Part shown: positions 1-9,391 of the stretch, one piece after another
How positions within the stretch are numbered: the first letter of the stretch is position 1
Layout: each line of letters begins with the position of its first letter
Origin: Microbacterium flavescens
Lineage (GTDB): Bacteria; Actinomycetota; Actinomycetes; Actinomycetales; Microbacteriaceae
Direction of reading: 5' to 3'
Length of the DNA stretch: 64,000 bases
Assembly (NCBI RefSeq): GCF_018588945.1
Contig: NZ_JAFIWA010000001.1
Span: forward strand, 620,001-684,000
The notes under the pieces: generated by a model
Databases searched by the model: none
The model's input: the letters and a program-made list of their open reading frames with translations, nothing else
Told to the model about the DNA's origin: nothing
Program-made: the position numbers and the translations under genes

Positions 1-92
1 ACGTAAATCGTGAATCTGGCCTCCGTTCGCATTCTGCGAAACCCGCACGGCCCCCCACATCCTGCTGACGGTCTCTGAGCGCCATCGCGGTT

Positions 93-131
93 CTCGAGTC
101 CGTCGAAGGTCCTTGAGTTCGTCGAAGGGTC
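93..131. repeat. two tandem 19-20 bp units upstream of rho
   Basis: Two adjacent near-copies, CTCGAGTCCGTCGAAGGTC (93-111) and CTTGAGTTCGTCGAAGGGTC (112-131), lie in the leader of rho. Their GAG...CGAAGG core resembles the degenerate intergenic repeat family seen near 16630, 32692 and 39073-39249. The rest of bases 1-168 holds no recognisable gene. A TAA at 4-6 could be the end of a gene lying outside the window, but I cannot identify it. Confidence 0.5.
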
Positions 132-201
132 GGGCAGACGCCTGCTGAGCAGCGAGTCTCGTGCGGACGTGCATTTCCATTCGTTTGACAAGGGAGAACT
201 C

Positions 202-2244
202 GTGGAGTCCATCTCCGAGATCCACGCCGACGCTACGGCCGATGAGCGCGCGGAAGCGCCCGAGGCCGTCGAGAACGTCGACACCACCACCACCGAGGCC
301 GCTGCGGCTGAGACGACCGAGGTCGCTGCCGAGCCCGAGGCTGAGGCCGAAGCGGATGCCGCGGCCGACGCTCCGGCCGAGTCCGCACCGGCAGAGGCTG
401 AGGCTCCGGCCGAGGCGCCTGTCGCGGAGGCGCCCGCCGCCGAAGCTGAGGCGCCCGCCGCCGAAGAGCCCGCTGCCCCGCCCGTGAAGGCGCCGCGCAA
501 GCGTGCGCCGCGCCGCGCGAAGACGGCCGACGCCGTCGCGCCCGAGCCCGCCGCCGAGGCGGCTCCGGCCCAGGCCCAGGCCGAGCCCGCAGCCGACGCC
601 GCTGAGGCCGCGCCGGCTGAGACCCCCGCCGAGGCGCCCGCCGAGTCGCCTGCCGAGGCGCCCGCCGCCGACGCTCCCTCCGCTGAAGCGCCTGCCCAGG
701 CGGATGCGCCGGCCGAGGCATCCGCCGACGCGAAGCCCGCCGAAGGCAGCGCCCCCGCCGCCGAGGGCGACTCTGCCGAGCAGACCGGCGAGAACAACGG
801 CGACGAGACCCCGTCACGCAGCCGGAGCCGCAGCCGCAGCCGCAATCGCAACCGCAACGACAAGGGCGGCCAGAACGACAAGGGCCAGAACGGTCAGCAG
901 CAGGGCGGTCAGCAGCAGAACGGCGGCAAGGACAACGCTCCCGCCGCGACGCCCGAGGCCGACGACGACCAGAACCAGGGAACCGGTCGCGGTCGCCAGC
1001 GCAACAAGCGCCGCGGTGCCGCGCAGACCGGCGACGAGTTCGAGACCGAGATCGGCGAGGACGACGTCCTGATCCCGATCGCGGGCATCCTCGACGTCCT
1101 CGACAACTACGCCTTCGTGCGCACCTCCGGCTACCTGCCCGGCACCAGCGACGTCTACGTCTCGCTCGGCCAGGTGAAGAAGTACAACCTGCGCAAGGGC
1201 GACGCCGTCGTCGGCGCCATCAAGCAGCCCCGCGAGGGCGAGCAGTCGAGCCGCCAGAAGTACAACGCGCTGGTCAAGGTCGACGCGATCAACGGCCTGT
1301 CGGTCGACGACGCGGCCACCCGTGTCGAGTTCGGCAAGCTCACGCCGCTCTACCCGCAGGAGCGCCTGCGTCTCGAGACGGCTCCCGAGAAGCTGACGCA
1401 GCGCATCATCGACCTCGTCGCTCCGATCGGCAAGGGCCAGCGCGGCCTGATCGTCGCGCCGCCCAAGGCCGGCAAGACGATCGTGCTGCAGCAGATCGCC
1501 AACGCGATCGCCACGAACAACCCCGAGGTCCACCTCATGGTCGTGCTCGTCGACGAGCGCCCCGAAGAGGTCACCGACATGCAGCGCACGGTGAAGGGCG
1601 AGGTCATCGCCTCGACCTTCGACCGTCCTGCCGAGGACCACACCACCGTCGCCGAGCTCGCCATCGAGCGCGCCAAGCGACTGGTCGAGCTGGGGCGCGA
1701 CGTCGTCGTGCTCCTCGACTCGATCACCCGCCTCGGCCGCGCGTACAACATCTCGGCGCCCACCTCGGGCCGCGTGCTCACCGGTGGCGTCGACGCATCC
1801 GCGCTGTACCCCCCCAAGCGGTTCTTCGGCGCTGCGCGCAACATCGAGAACGGCGGATCGCTCACGATCCTCGCGACGGCTCTCGTCGAGACCGGCTCCA
1901 AGATGGACGAGGTCATCTTCGAGGAGTTCAAGGGCACCGGCAACAGCGAGCTGCGCCTGAACCGCCAGCTCGCCGACAAGCGGATCTTCCCCGCGGTCGA
2001 CGTCAACGCGTCGAGCACCCGCCGCGAAGAGATGCTGCTGTCCACCGACGAGGTCAAGATCACCTGGAAGCTCCGCCGCGCGCTGGCCGGTCTCGAGCCC
2101 CAGCAGGCCCTCGAGGTCGTGCTCGGCAAGCTCAAGGAGACGCAGTCGAACGTCGAGTTCCTCGTGCAGATGCAGAAGTCGATCCCGGCGCCGACGACCG
2201 GTCACGGCGGACGCAGCCACGCGGACGACAACAGCATCCGCTGA
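202..2244 (+). CDS. rho: transcription termination factor Rho
   Basis: Hexameric RNA-dependent ATPase that pulls nascent RNA and releases RNA polymerase. With the GTG at 202 the protein has 680 residues. This start is preceded by AGGGAG at 191-196 with a 5-base gap; the frame is open back to a GTG at 169, which lacks such a site. The first ~200 residues are Ala/Glu/Pro-rich and acidic. An Arg/Ser, Asn and Gln-rich stretch ([11 protein letters not shown], then QQQGGQQQ) follows, as in the RNA-binding insert of actinobacterial Rho. The cold-shock-like RNA domain begins near [20 protein letters not shown]. Walker A PKAGKT lies near residue 421-426 and Walker B VVLLDS near 503. The usual N-terminal Rho_N helical domain is not visible. 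prfA follows after 17 bases. The family call is certain; the exact start is likely. Confidence 0.97.
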   Translation: MESISEIHADATADERAEAPEAVENVDTTTTEAAAAETTEVAAEPEAEAEADAAADAPAESAPAEAEAPAEAPVAEAPAAEAEAPAAEEPAAPPVKAPRKRAPRRAKTADAVAPEPAAEAAPAQAQAEPAADAAEAAPAETPAEAPAESPAEAPAADAPSAEAPAQADAPAEASADAKPAEGSAPAAEGDSAEQTGENNGDETPSRSRSRSRSRNRNRNDKGGQNDKGQNGQQQGGQQQNGGKDNAPAATPEADDDQNQGTGRGRQRNKRRGAAQTGDEFETEIGEDDVLIPIAGILDVLDNYAFVRTSGYLPGTSDVYVSLGQVKKYNLRKGDAVVGAIKQPREGEQSSRQKYNALVKVDAINGLSVDDAATRVEFGKLTPLYPQERLRLETAPEKLTQRIIDLVAPIGKGQRGLIVAPPKAGKTIVLQQIANAIATNNPEVHLMVVLVDERPEEVTDMQRTVKGEVIASTFDRPAEDHTTVAELAIERAKRLVELGRDVVVLLDSITRLGRAYNISAPTSGRVLTGGVDASALYPPKRFFGAARNIENGGSLTILATALVETGSKMDEVIFEEFKGTGNSELRLNRQLADKRIFPAVDVNASSTRREEMLLSTDEVKITWKLRRALAGLEPQQALEVVLGKLKETQSNVEFLVQMQKSIPAPTTGHGGRSHADDNSIR

Positions 2245-2261
2245 GCCTCGAAGGGAACGGC

Positions 2262-3341
2262 GTGTTCGACTCCGTCAAGGCGCTGATCGAAGAGCACAAG
2301 GCGGTTCAGGAGGAGCTCTCCGACCCCGCCGTGCACGCCGACGCGGCACGCGCCAAGCGGGTCAACCGCCGCTACGCCGAGCTGTCTCGCATCGTGAAGG
2401 CGAACGAGGACTGGGTCGCGGCATCCGATGATCTCGAAGCGGCGCGCGAGCTCGCCCGTGAGGACGAGACGTTCGCCGAGGAGGTTCCCTCGCTCGAGGC
2501 GAAGTTCGCCGAGGCGGAGGAGCGTCTGCGGCGTCTGCTGATCCCGCGGGATCCCGACGATGCCCGTGACGTGATCATGGAGATCAAGCAGGGCGAGGGC
2601 GGCGCCGAGTCGGCGCTGTTCGCCGCCGACCTGCTGCGCATGTACCTGCAGTACGCCGCGTCGAAGGGCTGGAAGACCGAGCTCCTCGAGCGCAACGAGT
2701 CAGATCTGGGCGGCTACAAGGACGTCCAGGTCGCGATCAAGGGCTCGTCGACCGATCCCGCGCAGGGCGTGTGGGCGCACCTCAAGTACGAGGGCGGCGT
2801 ACACCGGGTGCAGCGCGTGCCGGCCACCGAGTCGCAGGGGCGCATCCACACGTCGACCACGGGGGTGCTCGTCTTCCCCGAGGTGGACGAGCCCGAAGAG
2901 ATCCACATCGACCCGAACGACCTGAAGATCGACGTCTTCCGCTCCTCCGGCCCGGGCGGGCAGTCGGTCAACACGACCGACTCCGCCGTGCGCATCACGC
3001 ACGTGCCGACCGGGATCGTGGTGTCTATGCAGAACGAGAAGTCGCAGCTGCAGAACCGCGAGGCCGGCATGCGCGTGCTCCGGGCCCGACTGCTCGCGAG
3101 GCAGCAGGAGGAGCTCGAGGCCGCGGCATCCGATGCCCGTAGGTCTCAGATCCGCGGCATGGACAGGTCCGAGCGCATCCGCACGTACAACTTCCCCGAG
3201 AACCGCATCGCCGATCACCGCACCGGCTACAAGGCGTACAACCTCGACCAGGTCATGGACGGCGCGCTCGAGCCGATCATCGAGTCGGCGATCCAGGCCG
3301 ACGAAGAGGCCCGGCTCGCCGCCCTGGGCTCCGACGCCTGA
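2262..3341 (+). CDS. prfA: peptide chain release factor 1 (RF1)
   Basis: Recognises UAA and UAG stop codons in the ribosomal A site and triggers peptide release. The 359-residue length is normal for RF1. The GGQ hydrolysis motif is at residues 232-234 (SGPGGQSVN) and the codon-recognition tripeptide PAT at 187-189 identifies RF1 rather than RF2 (which has SPF). The start is GTG 2262 with AAGGGA at 2251-2256. It is probably co-transcribed with rho. In many actinobacteria rpmE lies between rho and prfA and prmC follows prfA directly. Here rpmE is absent and prmC lies 3.3 kb away beyond a reversed cysteine island. Confidence 0.98.
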   Translation: MFDSVKALIEEHKAVQEELSDPAVHADAARAKRVNRRYAELSRIVKANEDWVAASDDLEAARELAREDETFAEEVPSLEAKFAEAEERLRRLLIPRDPDDARDVIMEIKQGEGGAESALFAADLLRMYLQYAASKGWKTELLERNESDLGGYKDVQVAIKGSSTDPAQGVWAHLKYEGGVHRVQRVPATESQGRIHTSTTGVLVFPEVDEPEEIHIDPNDLKIDVFRSSGPGGQSVNTTDSAVRITHVPTGIVVSMQNEKSQLQNREAGMRVLRARLLARQQEELEAAASDARRSQIRGMDRSERIRTYNFPENRIADHRTGYKAYNLDQVMDGALEPIIESAIQADEEARLAALGSDA

Positions 3342-3352
3342 CGCCCGCCCGC

Positions 3353-3396
3353 ACGCTCCGCACGCTCCGCACGCCCCCGCACGCCCCCCGCACCCC
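3353..3396. repeat. short CGCACGCTC/CGCACGCCC tandem repeats
   Basis: Just after prfA a 9-10 base unit of the form CGCACGCTC or CGCACGCCCC is repeated about four times, with the later copies degenerate. It is low-complexity intergenic sequence leading into the palindromic element at 3403-3477. No function is evident. Confidence 0.5.
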
Positions 3397-3402
3397 CTCT
3401 GT

Positions 3403-3477
3403 CGCCGAGACTGCGTCCGTGCACCGAGACAGCGACTAGTGGCGGCGGTTTCGGTGCACCGATGCGGTCTCGCGGCG
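3403..3477. repeat. 75-bp imperfect palindrome after prfA
   Basis: Arms 3403-3429 and 3449-3477 are imperfect inverted copies: one reads CGCCGAGACTGC then TCCGTGCACCGAGA, and the reverse complement of the other reads CGCCGCGAGACCGC then ATCGGTGCACCGAAA. The shared block is GTGCACCGA. The loop is 19 bases. It could terminate prfA transcription or be a dispersed REP-like element. There is no T-run after it. Confidence 0.55.
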
Positions 3478-3503
3478 GGGTAGGGCGGTCGGGCGACGGG
3501 GTC

Positions 3504-3542
3504 GGGCGGTACGGTGGGCGGGGTGGGGCGGTACGGTGGGCG
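3504..3542 (+). promoter_or_regulatory. duplicated promoter before the small membrane gene
   Basis: A 17-base sequence GGGCGGTACGGTGGGCG occurs at 3504-3520 and again at 3526-3542, a 22-base tandem duplication. Each copy holds a TACGGT -10-like box (3510-3515, 3532-3537). The second box lies 6 bases before the GTG start at 3544, the spacing of a leaderless promoter. I infer that duplication produced two -10 elements in tandem. Confidence 0.45.
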
Positions 3543-3543
3543 C

Positions 3544-3942
3544 GTGCTAACCCTCGTCATCCGCGCGGCGATCTTCCTCGTCTCGGCCTTCCTCGGCCTC
3601 ATCGCAGCCGACCTGATCCTTCCTGGGTTCACGCTGCACTGGAACGACTGGTGGGGGATCCTCCTGGCCGTCGTCATCTTCGCCGTGCTGCAGAGCATCC
3701 TCGCTCCGTGGCTGTTCAAGATCACGCGACGCCACGCCAACGCCCTGATCGGCGGCATCGGCCTGCTCTCGACGTTCGTCGCGCTGCTCATCGCGGTGCT
3801 GATCCCGGCGGCCGGCATCGGCATCAACGGCCCCGTCGCGTGGATCATCGGCACGCTGATCGTGTGGCTCGTCACGGCGCTGGCCTCGTGGCTGCTGCCG
3901 CCGCTCTTCATCAAGCGGAAGGTCGCCGACCGCCGGGAGTGA
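3544..3942 (+). CDS. small membrane protein, phage holin 4_2 / YvlD-like family
   Basis: 132-residue integral membrane protein with four predicted membrane segments, roughly residues 4-24, 33-52, 59-82 and 89-112, and a basic tail (PPLFIKRK). The pattern and length match the family named 'phage holin family 4, superfamily IV' (YvlD-like), which is widespread in bacterial chromosomes and is not evidence of a phage. Its function is unknown; related proteins have been linked to envelope stress. The GTG at 3544 is chosen because TACGGT lies 6 bases upstream. It stands alone between prfA and the convergent cysE. Confidence 0.75.
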   Translation: MLTLVIRAAIFLVSAFLGLIAADLILPGFTLHWNDWWGILLAVVIFAVLQSILAPWLFKITRRHANALIGGIGLLSTFVALLIAVLIPAAGIGINGPVAWIIGTLIVWLVTALASWLLPPLFIKRKVADRRE

Positions 3943-3982
3943 CGGGGCGCGCACGAGATCACGATACGCGCCGCCTCCGGCA

Positions 3983-4573
3983 TCAGATGTGGTACTCGGG
4001 GTACTCCGGGGTCGTGAGGATCGAGCGCGTGTCCTCGCCGTCGCGGCGCTGACGCGGCTTCGCGGGCACGCCGACGAGCACGCTGTCGGCCGGGGCATCC
4101 TTCGTCACCACGGCGTTCGCGCCGACGACGGATCCCGCGCCGATCCTTATCGGTCCGAGGATCTTCGCGCCGGCGCCGACGGCGACGCCGTCTTCGAGCG
4201 TGGGATGCCGCTTCCCGCCCTCGCGCTGACGACCGCCGAGCGTCACCCCGTGGTACAGCATGACGTCGTCGCCGACCTCGGCGGTCTCGCCGATGACGAC
4301 GCCCATCCCGTGGTCGATGAAGAAGCGGCGGCCGATCTGGGCGCCGGGGTGGATCTCGATGCCGGTGAGCCAGCGCGTGATCTGCGACCCCGCGCGGGCC
4401 ACGAAGCGCACCCGGCGCCGCCACAGCGCGTGCCACACACGGTGGGCCCAGATCGCGTGGAGACCGGGGTAGAGGAGCGCGATCTCGACGCCCGACCGCG
4501 CAGCGGGGTCACGCAGCCGGGCAGCGGTGACGTCTTCGCGGATGCGCGCGAAGAACCCGTCGCCGCGGCTCAC
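3983..4573 (-). CDS. cysE: serine O-acetyltransferase
   Basis: Makes O-acetylserine from serine and acetyl-CoA, the first step of cysteine synthesis. The protein has 196 residues, the short CysE form. The left-handed beta-helix hexapeptide region ([19 protein letters not shown], then [21 protein letters not shown]) carries the catalytic His of the HG motif. The chain ends ...PEYHI: a C-terminal Ile is what CysE inserts into the CysK active site to form the cysteine synthase complex, so this enzyme probably pairs with a neighbouring CysK. The GTG start at 4573 overlaps the TGA of the upstream cysK (GTGA), so the two are translationally coupled. The longer open frame upstream lies inside cysK and is ignored. 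Confidence 0.95.
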   Translation of the reverse strand: MSRGDGFFARIREDVTAARLRDPAARSGVEIALLYPGLHAIWAHRVWHALWRRRVRFVARAGSQITRWLTGIEIHPGAQIGRRFFIDHGMGVVIGETAEVGDDVMLYHGVTLGGRQREGGKRHPTLEDGVAVGAGAKILGPIRIGAGSVVGANAVVTKDAPADSVLVGVPAKPRQRRDGEDTRSILTTPEYPEYHI

Positions 4574-5523
4574 GAGGCGCTCTTCTCGGGCTCGCGCAGG
4601 TGCTCGTACAACGCGGTAGACAGATAGCGCTCGCCCGAGTCGGGGATGATCACCACGATGCGCTTGCCCGCCGCCTCCGGACGCGCGGCGATCTCGAGCG
4701 CAGCCCACACTGCCGCACCCGCCGACATGCCGCCGAGGATGCCCTCCCGGACGGCCAGGTCGCGCGCGACGCGGATCGCGTCGTCGAACTCCACGTCGAA
4801 GATCTCGTCGATGACGGAGCGGTCGAGCACATCGGGGACGAAGTTCGGCCCGATGCCCTGGATGCGGTGACCGCCGGCGCGGCCCTCCGACAGCATGGGG
4901 GAGTCCTTCGGCTCGACCACCACGATCTTCACGTCGGGGTTGCGCTGCTTGAGCACCTGGCCCACGCCGGTGATCGTGCCGCCCGTGCCCGAGCCGGCGA
5001 CGAAGTAGTCGACGACGCCCTCGGTGTCGCGCCAGATCTCCTCGGCCGTCGTGCGCCGGTGGATCTCGGCGTTCGCCTCGTGCTCGAACTGCCGCGCCAG
5101 CACGGCGCCGGGCGTCTCGGCGACGATGCGCTCGGCCGCCTGGACCGCCTCGGTCATGCCCTTGTACGGGTCGGTGAGCACGAGCTCGGCGCCGTACGCC
5201 TTCAGGAGCGTGCGCCGCTCCTTCGACATCGACGCGGGCATGGTCAGGACCACCTTGTAGCCGCGAGCGGCGCCGATCAGCGCCAGCGAGATGCCGGTGT
5301 TGCCACTGGTCGACTCGACGATCGTGCCGCCCGGCTTCAGCTCGCCCGCGGCCTCGGCGGCATTGACGAGCGCGTAGCCGAGTCGGTCCTTGACACTCGA
5401 GCCCGGGTTGTAGAACTCGAGCTTGGCGAGCACCTCACCCGGAAGACCTTCGGTGAGGGCGTTGAGCCTCACGAGCGGGGTCTCGCCGAAAGCGGTGGTG
5501 ATGTCGGAGTGGATCCCTGGCAC
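4570..5523 (-). CDS. cysK: cysteine synthase (O-acetylserine sulfhydrylase), downstream paralogue
   Basis: PLP enzyme that makes cysteine from O-acetylserine and sulfide. It has 317 residues, the usual length. The PLP-binding Lys is K45 (SSVKDR), the substrate loop is TSGNTG, and the phosphate loop is GTGGT. The GTG start at 5523 has GAAAGG six bases upstream and gives MPGIHSDIT..., matching the N-terminus of the paralogue at 5550-6488. A TTG at 5553 overlapping the upstream stop is a weaker alternative. The order cysK-cysK-cysE on one strand indicates an operon. The two CysK copies are about two-thirds identical by eye; this one is translationally coupled to cysE. Confidence 0.93.
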   Translation of the reverse strand: MPGIHSDITTAFGETPLVRLNALTEGLPGEVLAKLEFYNPGSSVKDRLGYALVNAAEAAGELKPGGTIVESTSGNTGISLALIGAARGYKVVLTMPASMSKERRTLLKAYGAELVLTDPYKGMTEAVQAAERIVAETPGAVLARQFEHEANAEIHRRTTAEEIWRDTEGVVDYFVAGSGTGGTITGVGQVLKQRNPDVKIVVVEPKDSPMLSEGRAGGHRIQGIGPNFVPDVLDRSVIDEIFDVEFDDAIRVARDLAVREGILGGMSAGAAVWAALEIAARPEAAGKRIVVIIPDSGERYLSTALYEHLREPEKSAS

Positions 5524-5549
5524 GAGGCGCCTTTCTGGAGCGGTGTGAC

Positions 5550-6488
5550 TCAATCCTCTCGCAGGTTCTCGAACAGCGCAGTCGACAGGTAGCGCTCGCC
5601 GAACGACGGCACGATGACGACGATGTTCTTGCCCTCGGCTTCCGGGCGCGCGGCGATCTGCAGCGCGGCCCAGATCGCGGCACCCGATGAGATGCCGACG
5701 AGGATGCCGTCCTTCGTGCCGACGGTGCGCGCAGTCTCGATCGCGTCGGCGAACTCGACGTCGATGACCTCGTCGATGACGTCCTGGTCGAGGATCTCGG
5801 GAACGAAGTTCGGGCCGATGCCCTGGATCTTGTGGGGTCCGGGGGTGCCCTTGGTCAGCAGCGGCGAGTCGGCCGGCTCCACGGCGATGACCTTCGCGCC
5901 GGGCACGCGCTCCTTGAGCACCTGGCCGACGCCGGTGATGGTGCCTCCCGTGCCGATGCCCGCGACGAAGTAGTCGACGGCGCCGTCGGTGTCGCGGAGG
6001 ATCTCCTCGGCGGTCGTCTCGCGGTGGATCCGCGGGTTCGCCTCGTTCTCGAACTGGCGGGCCAGCACCGCGCCGGGGATGTCGGCCACGAGCTCCTCCG
6101 CCTTGGCGACGGCGCCCTTCATACCGCCGGCCGGGTCGGTGAGCACGAGCTCCGCGCCGTAGCCCTTGAGCAGCAGCCGGCGCTCGACCGACATCGACGA
6201 GGGCATGGCCAGCACGACGCGATAGCCGCGGGCTGCACCCACCATGGCCAGGGCGATGCCGGTGTTGCCGCTCGTCGCCTCGACGATCGTGCCGCCCGGC
6301 TGAAGCTGGCCCGACTTCTCGGCTGCGTCGACGATGGCGATGCCGAGACGGTCCTTGACGCTGGAGGCCGGGTTGTAGAACTCGAGCTTGGCGATCACGT
6401 TGCCGCCGAGGCCCTCCGCGGTGCGGTTCAGCCGCACGAGGGGAGTGTTCCCGAAGGCGGAGGTGATGTCGGAATGGATGCCGGTCAT
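5550..6488 (-). CDS. cysK: cysteine synthase (O-acetylserine sulfhydrylase), upstream paralogue
   Basis: Second O-acetylserine sulfhydrylase of the tandem pair, 312 residues, with PLP Lys45 in SSVKDR, the TSGNTG loop and GTGGT phosphate loop. The start is ATG 6488 with GAAAGG at 6495-6500; the long frame further upstream overlaps prmC on the other strand and is a shadow. A TAGGCT -10 box on the minus strand at 6531-6526 fits as the island's promoter, with a leader of about 30 bases. All catalytic motifs are kept in both copies, so neither looks like a pseudogene. They could differ in substrate (sulfide versus another nucleophile) or in regulation. Confidence 0.93.
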   Translation of the reverse strand: MTGIHSDITSAFGNTPLVRLNRTAEGLGGNVIAKLEFYNPASSVKDRLGIAIVDAAEKSGQLQPGGTIVEATSGNTGIALAMVGAARGYRVVLAMPSSMSVERRLLLKGYGAELVLTDPAGGMKGAVAKAEELVADIPGAVLARQFENEANPRIHRETTAEEILRDTDGAVDYFVAGIGTGGTITGVGQVLKERVPGAKVIAVEPADSPLLTKGTPGPHKIQGIGPNFVPEILDQDVIDEVIDVEFADAIETARTVGTKDGILVGISSGAAIWAALQIAARPEAEGKNIVVIVPSFGERYLSTALFENLRED

Positions 6489-6615
6489 TTCGGGCCTTTC
6501 AGCGGTGGTCTGGCGGGTGGGCACAAGCCTAGGGGGATGTCCGTGCCGTGAGTCCTTCTGTGACATGGCCCTGGCCCGGGCCCGGTACCCTGCCGGGCAT
6601 AGGCTGGACGGGCCC

Positions 6616-7494
6616 ATGGCTTCACCCGACTCGCCCCTGACCGTCGCCGTTCTGCTGCGACGCGCCGCCGCGCGCCTCGCGGACGCGGGCGTGCCCGATC
6701 CCGACGTCGACGCCGAGCTCCTCGCCGCGTTCGTGCTGCAGACCGGCCGCGGGAGAGTGCAGGCGGCAGCCGTCCGCGGCGACAGCGTTCCCGCCGATAC
6801 TGCGCAGCAGCTGGACACCCTGATCGAGCGCCGCGCGATGCGCGAGCCGCTGCAGCACATCACCGGCCTCGCGCCCTTCCGCCACCTCGAGCTGCGCGTC
6901 GGCCCCGGCGTCTTCGTACCGAGGCCCGAGACCGAGATGGTGGCGCAGCTGGCGATCGATGCGCTCGCGGCCGCGGCATCCCCCGCCCCCATCGCCGTCG
7001 ATCTCGGAACCGGAAGCGGCGCGATCGCCCTCGCGATGGCCACCGAGGTCCCTCACGCCCGGGTGTTCGCAGCCGAGAACTCCGTCGATGCGTTCGTGTG
7101 GACCAAGGAGAACTTCGAGCGCGTCGGCGCCGACAACGCCCGGCTCGCCTTCGTCGACCTCGCTCATGCGTTCCCCGACCTCGATGGAACGGTCTCGGTC
7201 GTCGCATCGAATCCTCCGTATGTTCCGGATGCCGCGATCCCGCGCGATCCGGAGGTGCGGTTCTTCGACCCGCCCGCTGCTCTCTACGGCGGCGAGGACG
7301 GCCTCGACGTCGTCCGGGTCCTGAGCGGCGTGGGGCTGCGGCTGGCGCATTCCGGCGGCACGATCGTCATCGAGCACGGCGAGTGGCAGGGAGAGGCGAT
7401 CCGCGGGATCCTCGCAGAGGACGGCTGGCGCGCGGCATCCACTCATCCCGATCTCACTATGCGGGACCGCGCCACCACCGCGATCCGCCCCTGA
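6616..7494 (+). CDS. prmC: release factor glutamine methyltransferase PrmC
   Basis: Methylates the Gln of the GGQ motif in release factors RF1 and RF2, using S-adenosylmethionine. It has 292 residues. The N-terminal helical domain is followed by a Rossmann methyltransferase domain with [11 protein letters not shown] (SAM binding) and the signature NPPY at 199-202, which binds the Gln side chain. The ATG at 6616 lies 10 bases after TAGGCT (6600-6605), so the transcript has almost no leader. The open frame reaches further upstream but overlaps the cysK promoter. Its partner prfA lies 3.3 kb upstream. tsaC follows after about 45 bases with its own -10. Confidence 0.95.
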   Translation: MASPDSPLTVAVLLRRAAARLADAGVPDPDVDAELLAAFVLQTGRGRVQAAAVRGDSVPADTAQQLDTLIERRAMREPLQHITGLAPFRHLELRVGPGVFVPRPETEMVAQLAIDALAAAASPAPIAVDLGTGSGAIALAMATEVPHARVFAAENSVDAFVWTKENFERVGADNARLAFVDLAHAFPDLDGTVSVVASNPPYVPDAAIPRDPEVRFFDPPAALYGGEDGLDVVRVLSGVGLRLAHSGGTIVIEHGEWQGEAIRGILAEDGWRAASTHPDLTMRDRATTAIRP

Positions 7495-7538
7495 CGCGCC
7501 GCGGATCCCCAGACGCCCCCGATTAGACTGTGCGCGAC

Positions 7539-8231
7539 ATGTCCCCCATCTTCGATTGCCGCGATGAGGCGCAGCTCCTCTCCGGCATGCGTCAGGCGCG
7601 CCAGGCCATCGGCCGCGGCGAACTGGTCGTCCTCCCCACCGACACCGTGTACGGCGTGGGCGCCGATGCGTTCAGCGCGAACGCGGTGCAGCGACTGCTC
7701 AGCGCCAAGGGACGCACCCGGCAGATGCCCCCGCCCGTCCTGGTCGCCGGGATCGCGACGCTGCGCGCGCTCGTCGCGGAGGTGCCCGAGCCCATCGAGC
7801 GACTCGTCGAGGAGTTCTGGCCGGGCGGTCTGACCATCGTCCTGCCGGCTCAGCCGTCGCTCTCGTGGGACCTCGGCGAGACGCGCGGAACGGTCGCGGT
7901 GCGCATGCCCGCGCACCGCATCGCGCTCGAGCTCCTCGAGGAGACCGGCCCGCTGGCGGTCTCGAGCGCGAATCGGACCGGAAAGGCGGCGGCCATCACC
8001 GCCGAAGACGCGGAGGGGATGCTGGGCGACAGCGTCGCCGTGTACCTCGACGACGGTCCGTCCGCGACCGGGATCTCGTCCACGATCATCGACGCGACGA
8101 GCCTGGTCGGCGAGGCGGAGCCGCTCGTGCGGGTGCTCCGCGAGGGCGCGGTCAGCCGTGAGCAGCTGCGCTCGGTGCTGGGCGACCTGCTCGAGCCCGA
8201 TCCCGACCGCGACGAGCCGGACGGCCCGTGA
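7539..8231 (+). CDS. L-threonylcarbamoyladenylate synthase (Sua5/YciO/TsaC family)
   Basis: Makes threonylcarbamoyl-AMP from threonine, bicarbonate and ATP for the t6A modification of ANN-decoding tRNAs. It has 230 residues, the single-domain TsaC-type length with a short tail. Typical motifs are VVLPTDTVYGVGADA near the N-terminus, SAKGR, and SSANRTGK. The KR..P segment reads KGRTRQMPPPVLV. ATG 7539 is chosen because TAGACT (7524-7529) ends 9 bases upstream; a GTG at 7530 touches the -10 box. It overlaps the next gene by four bases (GTGA). The same neighbours (prmC, this gene, a WecA-type gene, atpI-like) occur in mycobacteria. Confidence 0.93.
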   Translation: MSPIFDCRDEAQLLSGMRQARQAIGRGELVVLPTDTVYGVGADAFSANAVQRLLSAKGRTRQMPPPVLVAGIATLRALVAEVPEPIERLVEEFWPGGLTIVLPAQPSLSWDLGETRGTVAVRMPAHRIALELLEETGPLAVSSANRTGKAAAITAEDAEGMLGDSVAVYLDDGPSATGISSTIIDATSLVGEAEPLVRVLREGAVSREQLRSVLGDLLEPDPDRDEPDGP

Positions 8232-9391
8232 AGCAGTACGTCTTCATCATCCTCTTCACCGCGGCGGTCACGTTCGCGCTGTCGTGGATGGTCTGGCGAC
8301 TCGGACACAAGTACAAGCTGTATCCCGGCATCCGCGAGCGCGACGTCCACAAGACGCCCACTCCCCGTCTCGGGGGGATCGCGATGTTCCTGGGCGTGGT
8401 CGCCGCGTTCCTCGTGTCGTCGCAGCATCCGTTCTTCGCGATCGTGTGGAACGAGCCCGGACAGGTGTGGGCCATCCTCGGGGCGACCTTCCTCATCGTG
8501 GTCGTGGGCGTCGCCGACGACCTGTGGGACCTCGACTGGATGATCAAGCTCGGCGCGCAGTTCCTCGCCGCCGGCATCATCACGTGGTTCGGCGATCTGC
8601 AGATCTACTCGCTGCCGATCGGCGGGCAGGCCGTCGGCTCGAGCTGGGTGAGCTTCACCCTCACGGTGTTCTCGATCGTCGTCGTCATGAACGCCGTCAA
8701 CTTCATCGACGGCCTCGACGGACTCGTCGCCGGCGTGTGCCTGATCGCGAACGGCGTGTTCTTCGCGTACTCCTACATGCTCGTGCGCGACACCGGCCAG
8801 AGCAGCTACTTCAACCTGGCCTCGTTCATCGCCGCCGTGCTGATCGGCGTGTGCATCGGCTTCCTGCCGCTGAACTGGCGGCCCGCGAAGCTCTTCATGG
8901 GCGACTCCGGAGCGCTCATGCTGGGGCTGCTCATGGCCTGCTCGGCCATCGCCGTCACGGGCAGCATCACCCCGGCCATGGTGGGCGACAACGACGAGTT
9001 CGGCCGCTCGCAGCTGCTCGGTGCGTTCATCCCCATCCTGCTGCCCGTCGTGATCGTGCTGCTGCCGCTGCTCGACTTCGGGCTCGCCGTCGTCCGGCGC
9101 ATGAGCAGGGGCAAGTCGCCCTTCTCACCCGACCGCAAGCACCTGCACCACCGCATGCTCGACATGGGGCACTCCGACCTCGGCGCCGTGCTCATCTTCT
9201 ACGCCTGGACCGCGATCGTGAGCCTCTCGGTCCTGCTCATGTACATCGGCACGTCCGAGGGATGGCCGGGGGACTACCTCCTGGGCCTCGCCTTCGGACT
9301 CGTCGGGGTCGTCGCGTGCCTCGTGCTGACCCTGCTGCCCTCGCGCCGGCGCGTGCCGGCTCCCGAATCCGTCCTGGAGGACGCCGTATGA
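8228..9391 (+). CDS. undecaprenyl/decaprenyl-phosphate N-acetylglucosaminyl 1-phosphate transferase (WecA/Rfe/TagO type)
   Basis: Membrane enzyme that moves GlcNAc-1-phosphate from UDP-GlcNAc to a polyprenyl phosphate, starting a cell-wall glycopolymer. 387 residues with about eleven membrane helices. The MraY/WecA family residues are present: GVADDLWDLDW (Asp-Asp), VNFIDGLDGLVAG (NxxxFxDGxDG) and the cytoplasmic His cluster HLHHR near residue 300, which distinguishes WecA from MraY. The GTG start overlaps the stop of the Sua5 gene and the stop overlaps the next ATG, so three genes are coupled. Its place before the ATP synthase operon is conserved in actinobacteria. Confidence 0.9.
   Translation: MKQYVFIILFTAAVTFALSWMVWRLGHKYKLYPGIRERDVHKTPTPRLGGIAMFLGVVAAFLVSSQHPFFAIVWNEPGQVWAILGATFLIVVVGVADDLWDLDWMIKLGAQFLAAGIITWFGDLQIYSLPIGGQAVGSSWVSFTLTVFSIVVVMNAVNFIDGLDGLVAGVCLIANGVFFAYSYMLVRDTGQSSYFNLASFIAAVLIGVCIGFLPLNWRPAKLFMGDSGALMLGLLMACSAIAVTGSITPAMVGDNDEFGRSQLLGAFIPILLPVVIVLLPLLDFGLAVVRRMSRGKSPFSPDRKHLHHRMLDMGHSDLGAVLIFYAWTAIVSLSVLLMYIGTSEGWPGDYLLGLAFGLVGVVACLVLTLLPSRRRVPAPESVLEDAV

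Noticed and set aside
3..68. Short open frame at the left edge (partial upstream gene)
   Set aside because: About 20 codons with no recognisable family; cannot be distinguished from chance.
3544..3942. Prophage holin
   Set aside because: The family name includes holin, but YvlD-like proteins are ordinary chromosomal membrane proteins and no phage gene is adjacent.
7530..7538. GTG start of the Sua5/TsaC gene at 7530
   Set aside because: It touches the TAGACT -10 box; ATG 7539 has correct leaderless spacing.
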